This document shows, piece after piece, positions 1 to 11,593 of a stretch of 64,000 nt of DNA; the first letter of the stretch is position 1; every line of letters starts with the position of its first letter. The position numbers were made by a program, and so were the translations under genes. This DNA comes from Gonapodya sp. JEL0774 (lineage: Eukaryota > Monoblepharomycota > Monoblepharidomycetes > Monoblepharidales > Gonapodyaceae), in assembly GCA_027604505.1 (NCBI GenBank), contig JADIIX010000038.1, positions 1 through 64,000 on the forward strand, written 5' to 3'. A model generated the notes under the pieces. That model ran no database searches. It saw nothing but the letters and a program-made list of their open reading frames with translations, and was not told where the DNA came from.

Positions 1-442
1 TGATGCGTGCAGGGGCCTCGAACCGCAGCGGCACATGAGCCGGGCAAAAACCTATACAGGTTTTCGCCCCCACAAAACTCTGGCCAACTCCAATAATAAT
101 ACATTCATTCCCAGCTACAGTCCGCGCTCAATAATATTTATTTCACAAGAGGTCATCTTGAGAACTAGGCGCATGTGGTTTAAACCAGTAGCCAGAAGCT
201 CTCGAGACCTTTTCTGTTCCTTCGATGTTGTTCTACTTGTATATATCAAGCGAGCTCATTTGAGTTAATATGTATTTGAACCTGATGTGTATAATGCCGA
301 ACATGGTGGTTTCTTCCCAGCCGGGAACCGTCCGCCTTCCCTCCCATCTGCTTCGAGTTCCCAGTCTTTGGTCCGTCGGATATCTTCCATCTTGACTTGA
401 AAGGCTTTCTCTTCTCCTTGTTTCCCTCCTGCGCCCGCCCCA
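1..442. other. Leading intergenic stretch, no gene supported
   Basis: Short overlapping open frames occur on both strands but none has recognisable protein features, and no exon of a gene entering from the left could be tied to them. The right part is probably promoter and 5' UTR of the mS23 gene that starts at 443. Confidence 0.5.
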
Positions 443-2345
443 ATGAGCAAACGCGTGCCCCCAATCACGCTCAATTCGTACAAAATCAATTTCCAAAACC
501 CAGTCACCCCGCACACTGCTGTTTCGAGACAGCGCGAAGCTGGCATCTACTCTATAAAAAGAGCTTCCGTCGCCGGAAACCAGTTCTACCGCGATCCCAA
601 TGGGAATCTCCAATCCCACCTCCCTCCCTGGTTCTCAGCTCTCCAACTTCACCCGCCAACAGGAAACCACTCAAGAGGGATAGATCCCTCAACTGTCTTT
701 AAGCCTCCTACTGGTTTCTCGTCGGGTTCGTCGTCGCCGTCCGGTTCCCGCCCTGCTGCTGGAGGGCTTTCTCGTATATCTCTCCCTGCTGGTGGAGGAT
801 CCACGGCCGCTACTTCCGACGTATCACAATGGTCAGCAGACGAAACAGATCCCACATCCGTCCCTCTCCCAACCCGCCACATCTCTACCATGCCCCGCGG
901 CCACGCCCGCCGCCTCGCCCGCTCCCTTTACCACAAGCGCCGCATCCTTCGCGCTCCCACAATATCCTACCCCGAGGATGAAATCCGCAGGAGATTCTAC
1001 GAGGAACATCCGTTCGAGCTCTTCCGCGGGACACCGCTCGCGGAGGATGGCGAGCAAGGAGTCAGGGAGAACGTGCGGAACTGGGAGAGGGGTGTGCCGC
1101 CGGAGGAGTCGCAGACGGAGGGGGAAGTCACTGCGGAAAGGTGAGTCAGCGGGAGTGATAGCGAGCGCCTGTACCAACCGAAGGGAGGGATTCCGCCAGA
1201 GGCGAACCTGGCCGATGCCGAGTGACCTTTCCTTTACCGAACACGACTTGTCATTCCCCTGCCGGAGGCGAATGACTTTTCGTGGCTGAAGGACACATGG
1301 ACTTTTCTGTGTTGTACTTTCGAATATCGATTGTTTGCAAAGGAAAGGATTTGGACCTTCCGCTGTTTGAAAGGGATTGGCAAACTAATGTACAGCCCGC
1401 TGTTTGCTGACTGATGAAATCGTGTGCTGAAATGAAAGTGGGGGCCCTCTCTGCTCGACTGTATGAAGCATGAACTAATCGGAGAGGAGCACGTTGAGGT
1501 TGTGGTGTTTTGAGAAGGACCAGACGTGGAGGACCGTGTTGTTCACTGCTGGTTAGTGCGGCTTAATTTAAGTGTTGCCCACTCCGCTCGAGAAATATGA
1601 ACATCAACGGTGGGAAGCTTATGGAATTAGGTGGTTGAGAAGGAAAGGTTGCCAACTGGTGTTGACTGCTGAATTCGGGCGGTGAGATGGATGTGATGCC
1701 CACGTCGCTCGAGAATATGCTCGTAGTATTTTCGACAGGACGAATCTGCCACGACCATTTCGTGTGTGACCGTAACCCTCGTTTGCTCTCTTCCCCCCCC
1801 CTTCCCCGCCCGCTTCACCCCTCCTCACATCCTCATCCGCAGCGCCATCCGCCACGCCCTGTATCTCCACATCAATCAAAACCTCCCCCTCTCCGTCGCC
1901 TACAGCACCGCCGTCCACGCTTTCCGTCTACAACGGGCCCGCGAAGAACGTGCTGCTCGCGAGCGAGAATTTGCCGCGCACGGACCTGCAGACACTGCCG
2001 CTCCGGGTGCGGACCGATCTGTAACCGTGGATAAGAACAAAGCGCTCCAAGAGTTTTTCAAAGCCAGGCCCCGGCCGGCGACGAAGAAGTTCTTGGAGTG
2101 GGAGGATAGGGAGGTGGAGGAAGGCAGGGAGGCTGAGAGGGAAAGGAGGGAAGAGTGAGTGTTTGGACGGCAATTGCGGTGATACCTTTTTACGCACTCT
2201 CCTCCTCCTCGCACGCACCCATGATTCCCTTCCTCCCAACCCGCCGCACCAACCAACCAGACTGGACGCTCGACGCGCCCAATCGGAACAGATGTCCCAG
2301 TTTGACGCGGCGGGGTCTAAACCCGGAGATGGTTCGTCTCGGTGA
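443..2345 (+). CDS. MRPS23: Mitochondrial small ribosomal subunit protein mS23 (Rsm25 family)
   Basis: Structural protein of the mitochondrial ribosome small subunit. Three exons, 443-1140, 1843-2154 and 2261-2345, join in phase to give 364 aa. Three family landmarks appear in order: an N-terminal PPW motif followed by PPTG (about residues 61-73), a YPEDEIRRRFYEEHPFEL block, and after the first intron a helix ending AVHAFRLQRAREERAARERE, which corresponds to the family's AYDKARKEFY helix. Between blocks one and two there is a Ser/Gly/Pro-rich insert longer than usual. The start at 443 was chosen because an internal Met at 890 would drop the PPW block. The first intron is 702 nt, far longer than others here, and holds a diverged duplication. 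The C-terminal exon is low in information and less certain. Confidence 0.75.
1506..1721. repeat. Diverged tandem duplication of about 120 bp inside the mS23 intron
   Basis: Two stretches, roughly 1506-1602 and 1630-1721, align at a constant offset of about 120 bp. Shared landmarks are TTGAGAAGGA, an ACTGCTG word, and CTCGAGAA at 1587 and 1708. Similarity was judged by eye at about 70 percent, so the copies are old. Confidence 0.45.
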
Positions 2346-2469
2346 AACGTAAATAAGAAATGGAAATGTGCAGAAATTTGGTGGTGGTGTAGATTGAGAA
2401 TGGGATGTTTTGTGGACGAGCTTGGTCATGTGTCCTCTTTGAGTCAAGCACAGTTTCGCCGTCGCAAAA

Positions 2470-3946
2470 GTGATGATCACCACTCTTCCGCCCGAACTCT
2501 TGATCTCTATTCTTTTCCATCTCCGCCTGCCATCGCTCCTCCGTGTGTCTGGCACGTGCCGTCTGCTCCAACAAGTCGTCTTCACCTCACCAGCTCTGTG
2601 GTCCTCGATCGATTTTCTCGATGCAGCGCAGGATAGAATGATGGTAGTGGTGCACGGAGCTGATCGGATGGCCGTGGATGCGGTGGGCAGGCGTGATGCA
2701 ATGTTCACGCCGTGTCGAGGTCGCCTCACGCTCCCAGTTCGAGCACCGAACCTGCGCCTGGTCACCGATACCACACTTCATTCCCTCCTCGACCGTCTGG
2801 AAGAGCACTTCGATACCGGAACGACGGTCAAGCGACTTGTTGTGGACAATACCGCAGTCACGTGGGAAGGTGTTGCGTTCGCTGTCCGGGTCCTGACCCG
2901 TGTGCGGGGAAGCTCGTTGAAATGGCTCTCCATGTCCATGTGCCCCAACCTGGTGCTCCCTGCAGAACCTGAGAAGATTATTGAAGAGTATTTCGTCGAT
3001 GGGGAGGCGAACGTCGATGCGGTGGGAATGGTGAGGGGATGGAAAAACGAAGCCGAGCGTACCTTCTTTGGGGGGAAACAACCGCGGGCAGGGGTACACT
3101 CGTTCCTCACTACTACTGATATTTTTCTCACTTCTTGTTTTTTGTGGACAGTACGGGATCCATTACATCGGCAAGACTTTGTCCGATGTCGCGGATGGAA
3201 ACGACCACCCACGTATCCTTCCCCTCCTCCCTTCACGCATTGACACATGCAGAGATTACTTTACAGTTCGCCCTCTCCTTCTTCTCTCTGCTTTCTCCAC
3301 GCGCACTGCCTCGTCGCATCCGAGCTTCACGGCTCCTGATCTCGTCGTGCCACGGTGTGCGACCTGTCACAGCCCGACACTCCCAGGCTCGCGGTCGCAG
3401 TTCCCGCCACAGCCGTTTGTGTTTTCTACACGCTTATTTTGCATCTCGTGTGACTCCGCAGAGTATACGTGCGGGTGTTTCAGATCCGGGGGAGGGCAGA
3501 TGCTCCTTTGTTGCACTGCGGCTGTGGGACACTTTGTTTGTGGGTGGTGTAAACGTATCGCCACCCAACTAGGGAGTCAAGGCGACATTGTGGCAGACGC
3601 TGTACGTGCCTCGATGCCCGCCCAGTGCTCGCAGTGTGGATTACCCGTGTGCAGAGCATGCGAGCTGCGCGGTTGTTCCTTCCCGGACTGTACACAACGC
3701 CCTCTATGCGAAATATGCCACGACAGTGCGGCCCACCAGTATTGCGGCGTGCCCTTTTGTGACGCACGGTGGTGCCTTGAGCATGAGCCCACGTCCCCCC
3801 CGTGTGAGGTGCTCTCTTCCATCGCGTGTCCACAATGCGATCAAAATTTCTGCTCACAGCATGATGGGTCGGCATATGCGGTGTGCAGGAAGTGTGGACG
3901 GAGGGAGTGCTGGGAATGCAGGGACTGTGGGTGTGACCCGCTGTGA
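2470..3946 (+). CDS. F-box protein with Cys-rich, zinc-finger-like C-terminus
   Basis: Likely substrate adaptor of an SCF ubiquitin ligase, by analogy with F-box proteins. Exons 2470-3093, 3152-3212 and 3267-3946 join in phase to 454 aa; the second intron (54 nt) is in frame and stop-free, so it might be retained. An F-box starts at the N-terminus (TLPPELLISILFHLRLPSLL, then SGTCRLLQQV), followed by a middle region without a clear repeat. The last 180 residues hold about 30 Cys and His in CxxC and CxC pairs, for example CSQCGLPVCRACELRGC and CRKCGRRECWECRDCGC, spaced like serial treble-clef or B-box/RING-related zinc sites. I do not recognise the exact zinc-finger class. The stop at 3946 ends the protein just after the last Cys cluster. 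Confidence 0.7.
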
Positions 3947-4177
3947 CAACATCACTTTCTTTTAGACGCGAAGGGATGAATGCATGATATTTTCTTTCGT
4001 CCATGAAATATTTGAAGGCCCACCAAACATTGCGTTATGCCTGTCCGATCTATTAACAGTTCACCTTGGACGGTGGAAAGGGTTCTGTGGTTTGTGGATG
4101 TGCTCAGGTGGCCATTATTGAATTCCATTGAGTTTATTGTGAATTTTCCACAAACAGTCCATTCACTCACTTCCCGA

Positions 4178-7100
4178 ATGAGCACTGGTGGCGCGACCAG
4201 GAAAAGCGTATCACCTCCTTCCGCGCCGGAAGACGTGGACCTCGTTGTGGAAATGGGTGTCAATGGGTGCGAAACTGAATCCGCCGGCGTGGTGGGTGAG
4301 GACGACAAAGACAGTAGTAATGAAACTTTTGAGGACGCTTTGATGATGATGGACGAAGACCAGGTGGATGATCGGAGTACGGATGGAGACTTGGGTGCTC
4401 GAGATAAAGGCAAGAAGGTGGTTCGAGACTGGAACATGGAGGAGATTCAAACAAGAAGACCGCGGACATTTCTCTTGCCTCCGGAAATTCTCCAGCAGAT
4501 TTTGCGTGAGTACAGTGCAGTGGTGCTGGTGGAGAGAGAGATCAGTGTGTTATCGAAGGTAACTGATATGAACCCTGAAACATACGTTCGACATCGCGCC
4601 GTAGTTCGTCTTTCCAACTCCGACCTCTACTCGTGCCTGTCGGTGAACCGCACCTGGTCTCGAGCCGCAGCCGCCGTACTGTAAGAGCTTGTTTCCTCGT
4701 TTCTGCGTTCTGTTTTGAGGTTGCTCACCCCATCCGTTGCAATCACCTTCCCGCACCATGCATTCACAGCTACGAAGTCCTTGACGCTCCTCTCATTCTC
4801 GCAACATCCACTCCCTCTCGCCTTACTGACCCCTGGAACGCGCTCGTCTCTGTTGTTGGAAAGTCTTCCGAACAAGCTCGCAACCGAAACAAGGGTCTTC
4901 AAGGAAGTCAACCAGTTCGTCCACAGACACATTTACCATATGCAAGCTTCGTGCGCTATGTTAACTTGGGTGGTGTCCCACCAAGATTCACCCCCGGACG
5001 TGAGTTTTTGTAGCCTGTGTTTACCGAAGTGGATCCTTTGTATTGAAGAGAGCAGCGAGGAGCTCAATTTTCTTTTGGTCTACGGTTGTCTCAGGATTCG
5101 GGGGAAGACTCGTGTGTGGGAGTCTAGATCGGTCAGGAAGAAGCGAAAGGGAGCTCGGGCGTCAGAACACAACATTCAATCAGTTTTAACCGCTTTTCGC
5201 TTCACTGTGACTTCACATCACAGTTCCTGTACCGCGTCGTCCACCACCACCTATATTTCTTCCCCCGGCTGCCGGCGCCCAAACCCGCCTCGGCCCTGCA
5301 CTCTCTGCGACACGCTCAAAGCGAGAACGTGATGCTGCTGCCGCTGCGAACACAAAAGTAGACGATAAAGCCGCTGAAGAAGCATATTCCTATCATACCA
5401 GATTTCTAAAAGCGGTCGGGCCGAGTTTGACGTCTATTACAGCCGCGGGTTGTGTAATTGAGGGGAAGATTTTTGGTGAGTTCGCGAGAACGTTACTCGG
5501 GAACACCAGGAAATATTGGTCTTCTGCGGCGGTGCAAGTCTTCGTTTCTTTGACAGCTACGTGAAAACTGATCAACCACACGTGCCAAACTTCCATAGAT
5601 TCCCTGATTCCCTGTTCTCCGTGGACCTTCCTCTACTCGCTTGACCTCACTCTCGCACGCCCTGTGCATTCTCTCCGGCGCTCCCGCGCCCAACCCGCCC
5701 TGCTTAGCCTCGCCGCGCTCCCGGAACTTGCTCCAAATCTTCGTGCACTCAGAGTTCGTGGATGCCGGTGCATTGCTGCGACTGTAGTGGAAACATGCGA
5801 GGCACTGAAAAGGACCCTCGATCATCTGGAAATAGGAAGCGAATCCGGTCCAGTGAGGAGGGACCAGGATGCGGGGGCAATGGGGATACACGCAGGGGCA
5901 CTGCAAGGAGTTCAAGTGGGCCAAGGACAGGCACCACAAAATGCCCAAGCACTGCCCACCCAGCTCCCGCTGTTACCAGCTGGTAACCCGGGTCCTGGAT
6001 TGGTAGCCCCTGGAGGGGGCAACGCACCATTGATTGTCCCTCAACTGCCGGCGCAACCAATTCAGCAAAATCAAAACTCGCGGAGAGGCTCACAGATTCC
6101 TCAGCCTCTTGCAGGCGAGCACTTCACCCATCGCGATCTTGAGCGTATTGCTTTTGCTCTGGGACCTACCCTACGCCATCTCTCCCTCTCTGGGGATCAT
6201 TTACTGCGTACCGTCGCTACTCTTCCAAGTAGCAAGTTTTCTGAGCGGTTTGTGAAACTTATCGGATTGGATATTAGGGGTGGCGAGATTGAGCTTGATG
6301 ATGTATTGGTTGGGATGGTTGTGGGCATGGTGCCGGGCGATCCTCCTGCACCAATACAACAGGCGACACCAATGAACGCCGGAAATAATTCGCAGGGAGC
6401 AGCTGTTGATGTCGACATTATCCCGCCGCCACACCCTGACGGCCGGCTATCAGCACTGTCCATTTCAGGCCGCCTGCGGGGTCCTGACTCCCTCCGGTTC
6501 CTTGCACCCTACACCAATCGCTTAGTATCTCTTCGTCTCGAGACGCGCCTTCCCACAATGACGCCTGCTTACCGGCGGGCTCACGTCGAGGCTATACGTT
6601 TCCTCCTCTCCTCCGCACCGGGGCTACAACGGCTCGCAATGCTCAGCCACGATAGATTCCTTGGAAAAGATCTTCGAAGGATGTTTGAGGGCGTTCGGAA
6701 TTTGAAGGAGCTCGAGGTGCCAGAAAGCACCATGTTGCAGCTGAACGTGCTGTTCCAGGTGCCGGGTACGGGCCATATGGGGATGAGTGTGGGATTATAC
6801 AGGTGAATGTAAAGAGCACGAGTGTATGATTTATCTCTGCTAATGCTGCTTTGACCAGGTACCCTCGGGCGGATGAGTCCTTCCTCGCCCATCTCTCAGA
6901 CACGTGCGGTGATACACTTCGAACACTGCGCATCGCACTCGCAGGCGAAAGAGACACTAACGACCGGGCTATGGATGAGGAGCAGGATGAAGATGGGCCA
7001 GGAGACGATGGAGACGATGGAGATGGCCCTGGAAATGACGACGAGGTTGCAATTGGACAAAATCTGCCCCTCCCGCAAGATCTTGGGAATAATCCGAATG

Positions 7101-8725
7101 CGGCACTTCTGATAAGCAATGTCTTGGGACAAATAGCAGGAGGAGCAATGGGGGGCTTTGGAGCCGGTCAGAATAACCAGTCGGAGAATCTCGAAGTGGA
7201 TGGCTTAGCGGAAGATGGAGGCCAATCCAATGGCCAAAGCGCAGGTGGACAGCACGAATTGACGGGGAATGAAATTCTTAGTCAATCTGGAGATAGTTCT
7301 GATAACACTGGAGAACCCTCCGGTGTTGATACAACCGTTGCCGATATTGGATCGTCGTCTCTTCAAGCGGATGACGAGGCGGAAGATGAAGTAGAGCAAA
7401 CTGATGAGGATTCCCATGGTGCTGTCACCGTTAACTTTGCAGACATGGTGTTTGACATAGAGATTCAGACAGGTGGTAGTAATGACGCGGTTACATCCAC
7501 GGAAGCCCCCTCGGTTTCACCAGAGTTGAATACCACAGAAGATAGTGCACACAGTGACGCGATGGAAGGTATCGAGGGAGAGGCGTCCGACGCCGGAGAA
7601 TCCAGTCTGGGAAAACGCAAAGACCGTGACGATGACTACGAAAATCACGCCTCAGTGGGGGATGACAATCGGAAACGACCAAGACAAACCGTGGCTGGCG
7701 AAGGATCCTCTAGCTCTCTCCCGAACGAACCACAATCTCTGACGTCTTCAAACGGAACAGTACTCATCTCTTCCAGCTCAGGTGATGCGGTGTCGTCTTC
7801 AGCGGGCCCCCATACCACTAGCACCGAAGCCACAAGCACTTCTGGAGCGCAATCTTCAAACATGGCTCTTTTGGGATCACTTCTTGGGCTCATGCTAGTC
7901 GAGACGATCGGGCAGGCCCTAGGTGCGATAACGGGAACGGGTTCAGGAAGTTCGTCTGGGGGAGCAAACTCTGGTCATTCTTCAAGCATTGGCTCTCAGA
8001 GTGAAAGCAGCGGCTCGAGTACAGGAGGAGGCTCATCTGATGGAGCTCCCGCGAACACTCTCACATCGTCTGTCGCATCTTCCTCCGCGTCTGCTCCTCC
8101 CGTGCTTCCATCCCAAAGCTCCAGTTCCGCACTTACAAATGCTGAAAATGGCAGTGGCGCCACAGCCGAGAATTCAGGTGGAGGAGGTATCAACTCCGGT
8201 TCGATGGTTCCCCAAAGCATAATGGACTTAATGAGCGCGTTTGGTCAGGCAATGTTTGGTGGTCCAGGGCTAGGAAACTTCATGAACGGAAGTGGAAACT
8301 CGGCAGGTCTTGGGTCCTCTTCGAGTGCAGGGGGAAGCGTCATCCTTCCTCTGTCTTCGGCGAATTTCGGGTCTTTCATGAGCAATGGCGCAGGCCAGTC
8401 GTCTGCTTCATCTTTTGCTGGGACGAGTAGCTCAGGGACAGGTGGTACCCAGAGTCAGTCGTCGCAAACGACGGAGGTGGACATCTCCAGTTCCACCCCT
8501 TCACGTAACCGTGCACGACTCGGTGACCTTACCGTATCTCGCATTCGCCGAATTCCTGGCATGTTCCGCAACCTGAGTAGGCTCTCGATCGACGTGGTGG
8601 AGGAAGAGGCGGTGCAACGGATGAGGGGACTGTACAGGGGCAGGCCAGACGAGGCAGTTTTTGCTGGTAATGAGGCTGTGATCGTGGGGAGGAATGCCGT
8701 GGAGCGACTGATTGGGTTAGAATAA
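4178..8725 (+). CDS. Large F-box / leucine-rich protein with Ser/Gly-rich C-terminal half
   Basis: Five exons (4178-4680, 4770-4999, 5224-5475, 5599-6802, 6859-8725) join in phase to 1351 aa. An in-frame Met at 4037 would add 47 aa; 4178 was chosen because translation after it is acidic and disordered as in similar proteins. An acidic N-terminus precedes an F-box (FLLPPEILQQILREYS, about residue 97, continuing SDLYSCLSVNRTWSRAA), then FVRYVNLGG and degenerate leucine-rich segments such as LAPNLRALRVRGC, LRHLSLSGDHLLR and LQRLAMLSHDRFL. From about 7000 the protein becomes acidic, then Ser/Gly-rich, interrupted by three hydrophobic glycine-rich stretches near 7105, 7861 and 8220. A final LRR-like unit (MFRNLSRLSIDVVEEEAV) closes it. 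The N-terminal half is probably a substrate adaptor; the function of the low-complexity half is unknown. Confidence 0.7.
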
Positions 8726-8902
8726 GTACTTCCGGGAGGATGAATCTTGCCATTTTACGTAATACAAATTTCGTTCAATAGAAGTCAAAATATTCACGCT
8801 ACTTGGGCTGAACCAATCGCTCCGTGTTTGAGATTACCATAACAGCAAGAACGGGGTATCCACTCCCTCGCTCCACAATAAACTCTACACTGTACAGGTA
8901 TA

Positions 8903-11108
8903 TCATGGCTCCTCCTCGATGCTAGGTGTAAAGCTCCGTCGCCTCCGCGAGTCCGGAGAGTTCTCGCGGTTAGATGTATCCACTCTGTAATCCCCGCTGA
9001 CTCTGCGAGAATCAGGTGTTGGTTCGTAGTCAGAGCTTTTGTCAAGCTTAAGGGCCACCTTCTCTCGTTCTAAGTGCTCGATTAACTTCATGTAGTTGAA
9101 GCCCACTATTCCCATTAATGAAATGATTAAGCCGATGAACTTTTGTGGACAGGGGAGAATTTGAGTGAGTTTTCCAGGTCTTCCCAGAAGACAGGACGCA
9201 CGATCGTCTCACGTTTAATGTTGTGATTGTATCTCCAAAGATAAGATGAGAAGTGGTGATCGTAAGAATTTCTTTGAAAATGCCCTGTTTGGACGACTGT
9301 AAGTGAGCCGCCAACGCAACAGGATGATCCTTACACTATAGTCGATAGCTCACCGCCACACTAAGCACAACTACACCGCTGTGTTTGATCAGGCCGAACT
9401 CAACTAGAATCATCGACCACGCTATGAAACCCGCAAACCCCATTAGGACGAAGAGTTGCGGCCCCTTCGCTACAGCATTGGCCAATTTTGCAGAGATTCA
9501 GTGATCTTCAAATGCGGAACGATATCGATTTTTCACTCTTTGCGCTACCAACTCACAAACGAGATCAGGCCAGCCCTCAATCGCTATCGCTGCAACAACA
9601 GTGGACAAGAACATTCCCGGCGCCAAGTGGAAGTTGGTGACCAGCGGGTTCGATGTGTGCCCATGTCCGACTTGATGAGTGGGCTTGTTGTTTGATGTAG
9701 GGAGTTGGCGAGACTGCGAGTCTTGGGGTTCGGGTTCAGCCGAGAGCCGGGGCTTCACCATGAGGACCTGCGTAAGAGACCAGCGGAAGCCAGAAAGAAT
9801 GACGGCGAGGAGAACTTCGAAAATGCTGGGATGGGGCCGAATTTAATGAGGAAACGGTGAACTTAGTACAACGGAAGGCTAGACAAGTGACTTAAAGGAG
9901 GGGGTTTCGAGAGTCGGAGGCACAAAATGTAGAGGAATGATGGAAGGTAGAAAGGCCACTCACCCAACCAATCGCTGGCGCTCCTCAACGGGTGTACCGT
10001 CATCTCTCCCATTCCGGTCTTTCATGGTCATGAGGAGGACACCTGTGCAGATGACAGTGATGACAAGCTATTTGACCAGGTAAAAATCCCGAGCATTTCT
10101 TTCGATGAGAATGGTGCATGCATGTAGAAATGATGCCGTTCTGAAACCTTACAATCAGCTGCCATCGTACGCGCTCGATACGGAAGAGGAATGCGAAGAA
10201 GAGAACCGCCGCAGGGGTGGAGGATTTGACCATAGCTAGGCAAAAGGAAGGCAGACGAGGGACGGGGCGAAAATGGACACTTTGTGGGCACAAGTCTGTT
10301 CGTGAGTTGAGCGCCGAGAAAAATAGTGCTCACTGTACAAGGTCAAAGTGATGTTGCGGAGAGATGCGTTCGACAGACCAATATCCAGGCCTGTTGCGAG
10401 GCCACAGGGGAACTCGCGGACGCTTATGTGTGAAGGACACGGTGAGCACAGTGAGCTGGGAGGTATTGCCGACCAGAACAACCACCCACAAGTAAAATTT
10501 GGGAGGAGGAAACCACTGTTGTGGCCGCCATGATCGAAATACGGTGCCAAGGGCGATGCCACTAAGGAGAAACTGGACTGCCATGTGAATGGCGGAGGTG
10601 AAGAGTGGGTAGTGGTAATCGTAAGGCTCAGAAAAGTTGAACCACGAAGTCTGTCCAGTCAATGTACGCCGAGAGAAAGAGAAGGTGAGAGCTTTTCAGA
10701 GAGAGCGGTATTTGAGGTTCACGGTGCGTAGGGCACTCTCACCAACACTCCGACATGAGGGATGCCCTCGGGTCTCGGCTTCCCAAACATCCATTTGTTG
10801 AAAACGGATAGTGTCAGCGACAGGCTGTACCACGAAGCAATGTATCCGATAGTGAGAAGGGTATCCCTGCTGAAAAACGCTCCTGCGACCTCATGAGCAT
10901 GCGAAGTGGTGTTGGTGCCGCCATGAACTCCAGCGATATTGTGTGGTCTCCGTGGGAAAGCGGGGACAACTACGGTGGTATCTGATTCGGCAAGAAGAGC
11001 CTGCGATTCCTCGGGAGTCGCATGGTTTCTGGCTTTGACCGCCATCAGGGTTCGACCAAGGGGTACCAAGGGGATCTCGCTAACACCGCGAGCAGAAGAC
11101 GACCCCAA
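8903..11108 (-). CDS. Triose-phosphate/nucleotide-sugar transporter family protein (YMD8-like)
   Basis: Multi-pass carrier of the drug/metabolite transporter superfamily, expected in Golgi or ER membranes; the substrate cannot be read from sequence. Nine exons on the minus strand (11108-10743, 10650-10490, 10422-10334, 10235-10153, 10067-9964, 9825-9557, 9469-9354, 9284-9213, 9139-8903) join in phase to 498 aa. Family signatures appear in order: SWYSLSLTLSVFNKWMFG in TM1, FTSAIHMAVQFLLSG, PCGLATGLDIGLSNASLR followed by ITLTLYTMVKSS, LAVILSGFRWSLTQVLM, SVAGIFKEILTI, and the last TM FIGLIISLMGIVGFNYMK. Unusual for the family are a 75-residue soluble N-terminus and a loop of about 50 residues after the WSLTQVLM helix. 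The charged tail ends EEEP. The first donor (10742) is the least certain boundary. Confidence 0.85.
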
Positions 11109-11531
11109 CAGTCAAATTCCGCGCGCACGTGTGTAAATGCGGTGAATTGGCGTGGGGATGGACAGGATTATTTCCAGAACTCTGATGGTAGTCAACCAGT
11201 CCCGTGTTGGCCGATCACGACACTGTTATATGATGAAGCCTGGCACAGCACCTGAGTCGACTGCTCCTGTCGCATTGCAGAACATATGTACCTGATAGCA
11301 TGCGCTAATTCTTACAATTGCACGAGCGCATTTCTCATTCCATCAAGAACTCTCACACGACGCGGTGCCTCGAGACTGAGCTACGGCAATATATAAGCAA
11401 GATTAGATTTGTTTATTAAAATTATTCTCGATTTTCTCTCTTTTTCAGCGATTTTACCGAGAGTTGAGCGTGCCCGATTGAGCTGAACCCACCAGTGATT
11501 TGCTGTGGCCACTATACACTGAAACCGTCGC

Positions 11532-11541
11532 ATATATATAA
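11532..11541 (+). promoter_or_regulatory. TATA box upstream of the VIT/VWA gene
   Basis: TATATATAAG lies about 53 bp before the ATG at 11594, in the 485-bp divergent region between this gene and the transporter on the minus strand. Position and sequence fit a TATA element. The assignment is by eye only. Confidence 0.5.
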
Positions 11542-11593
11542 GACGCATTCCCGCTTTACATCTTTCCATTGTTGAATTTCTACTCACGCCGTC

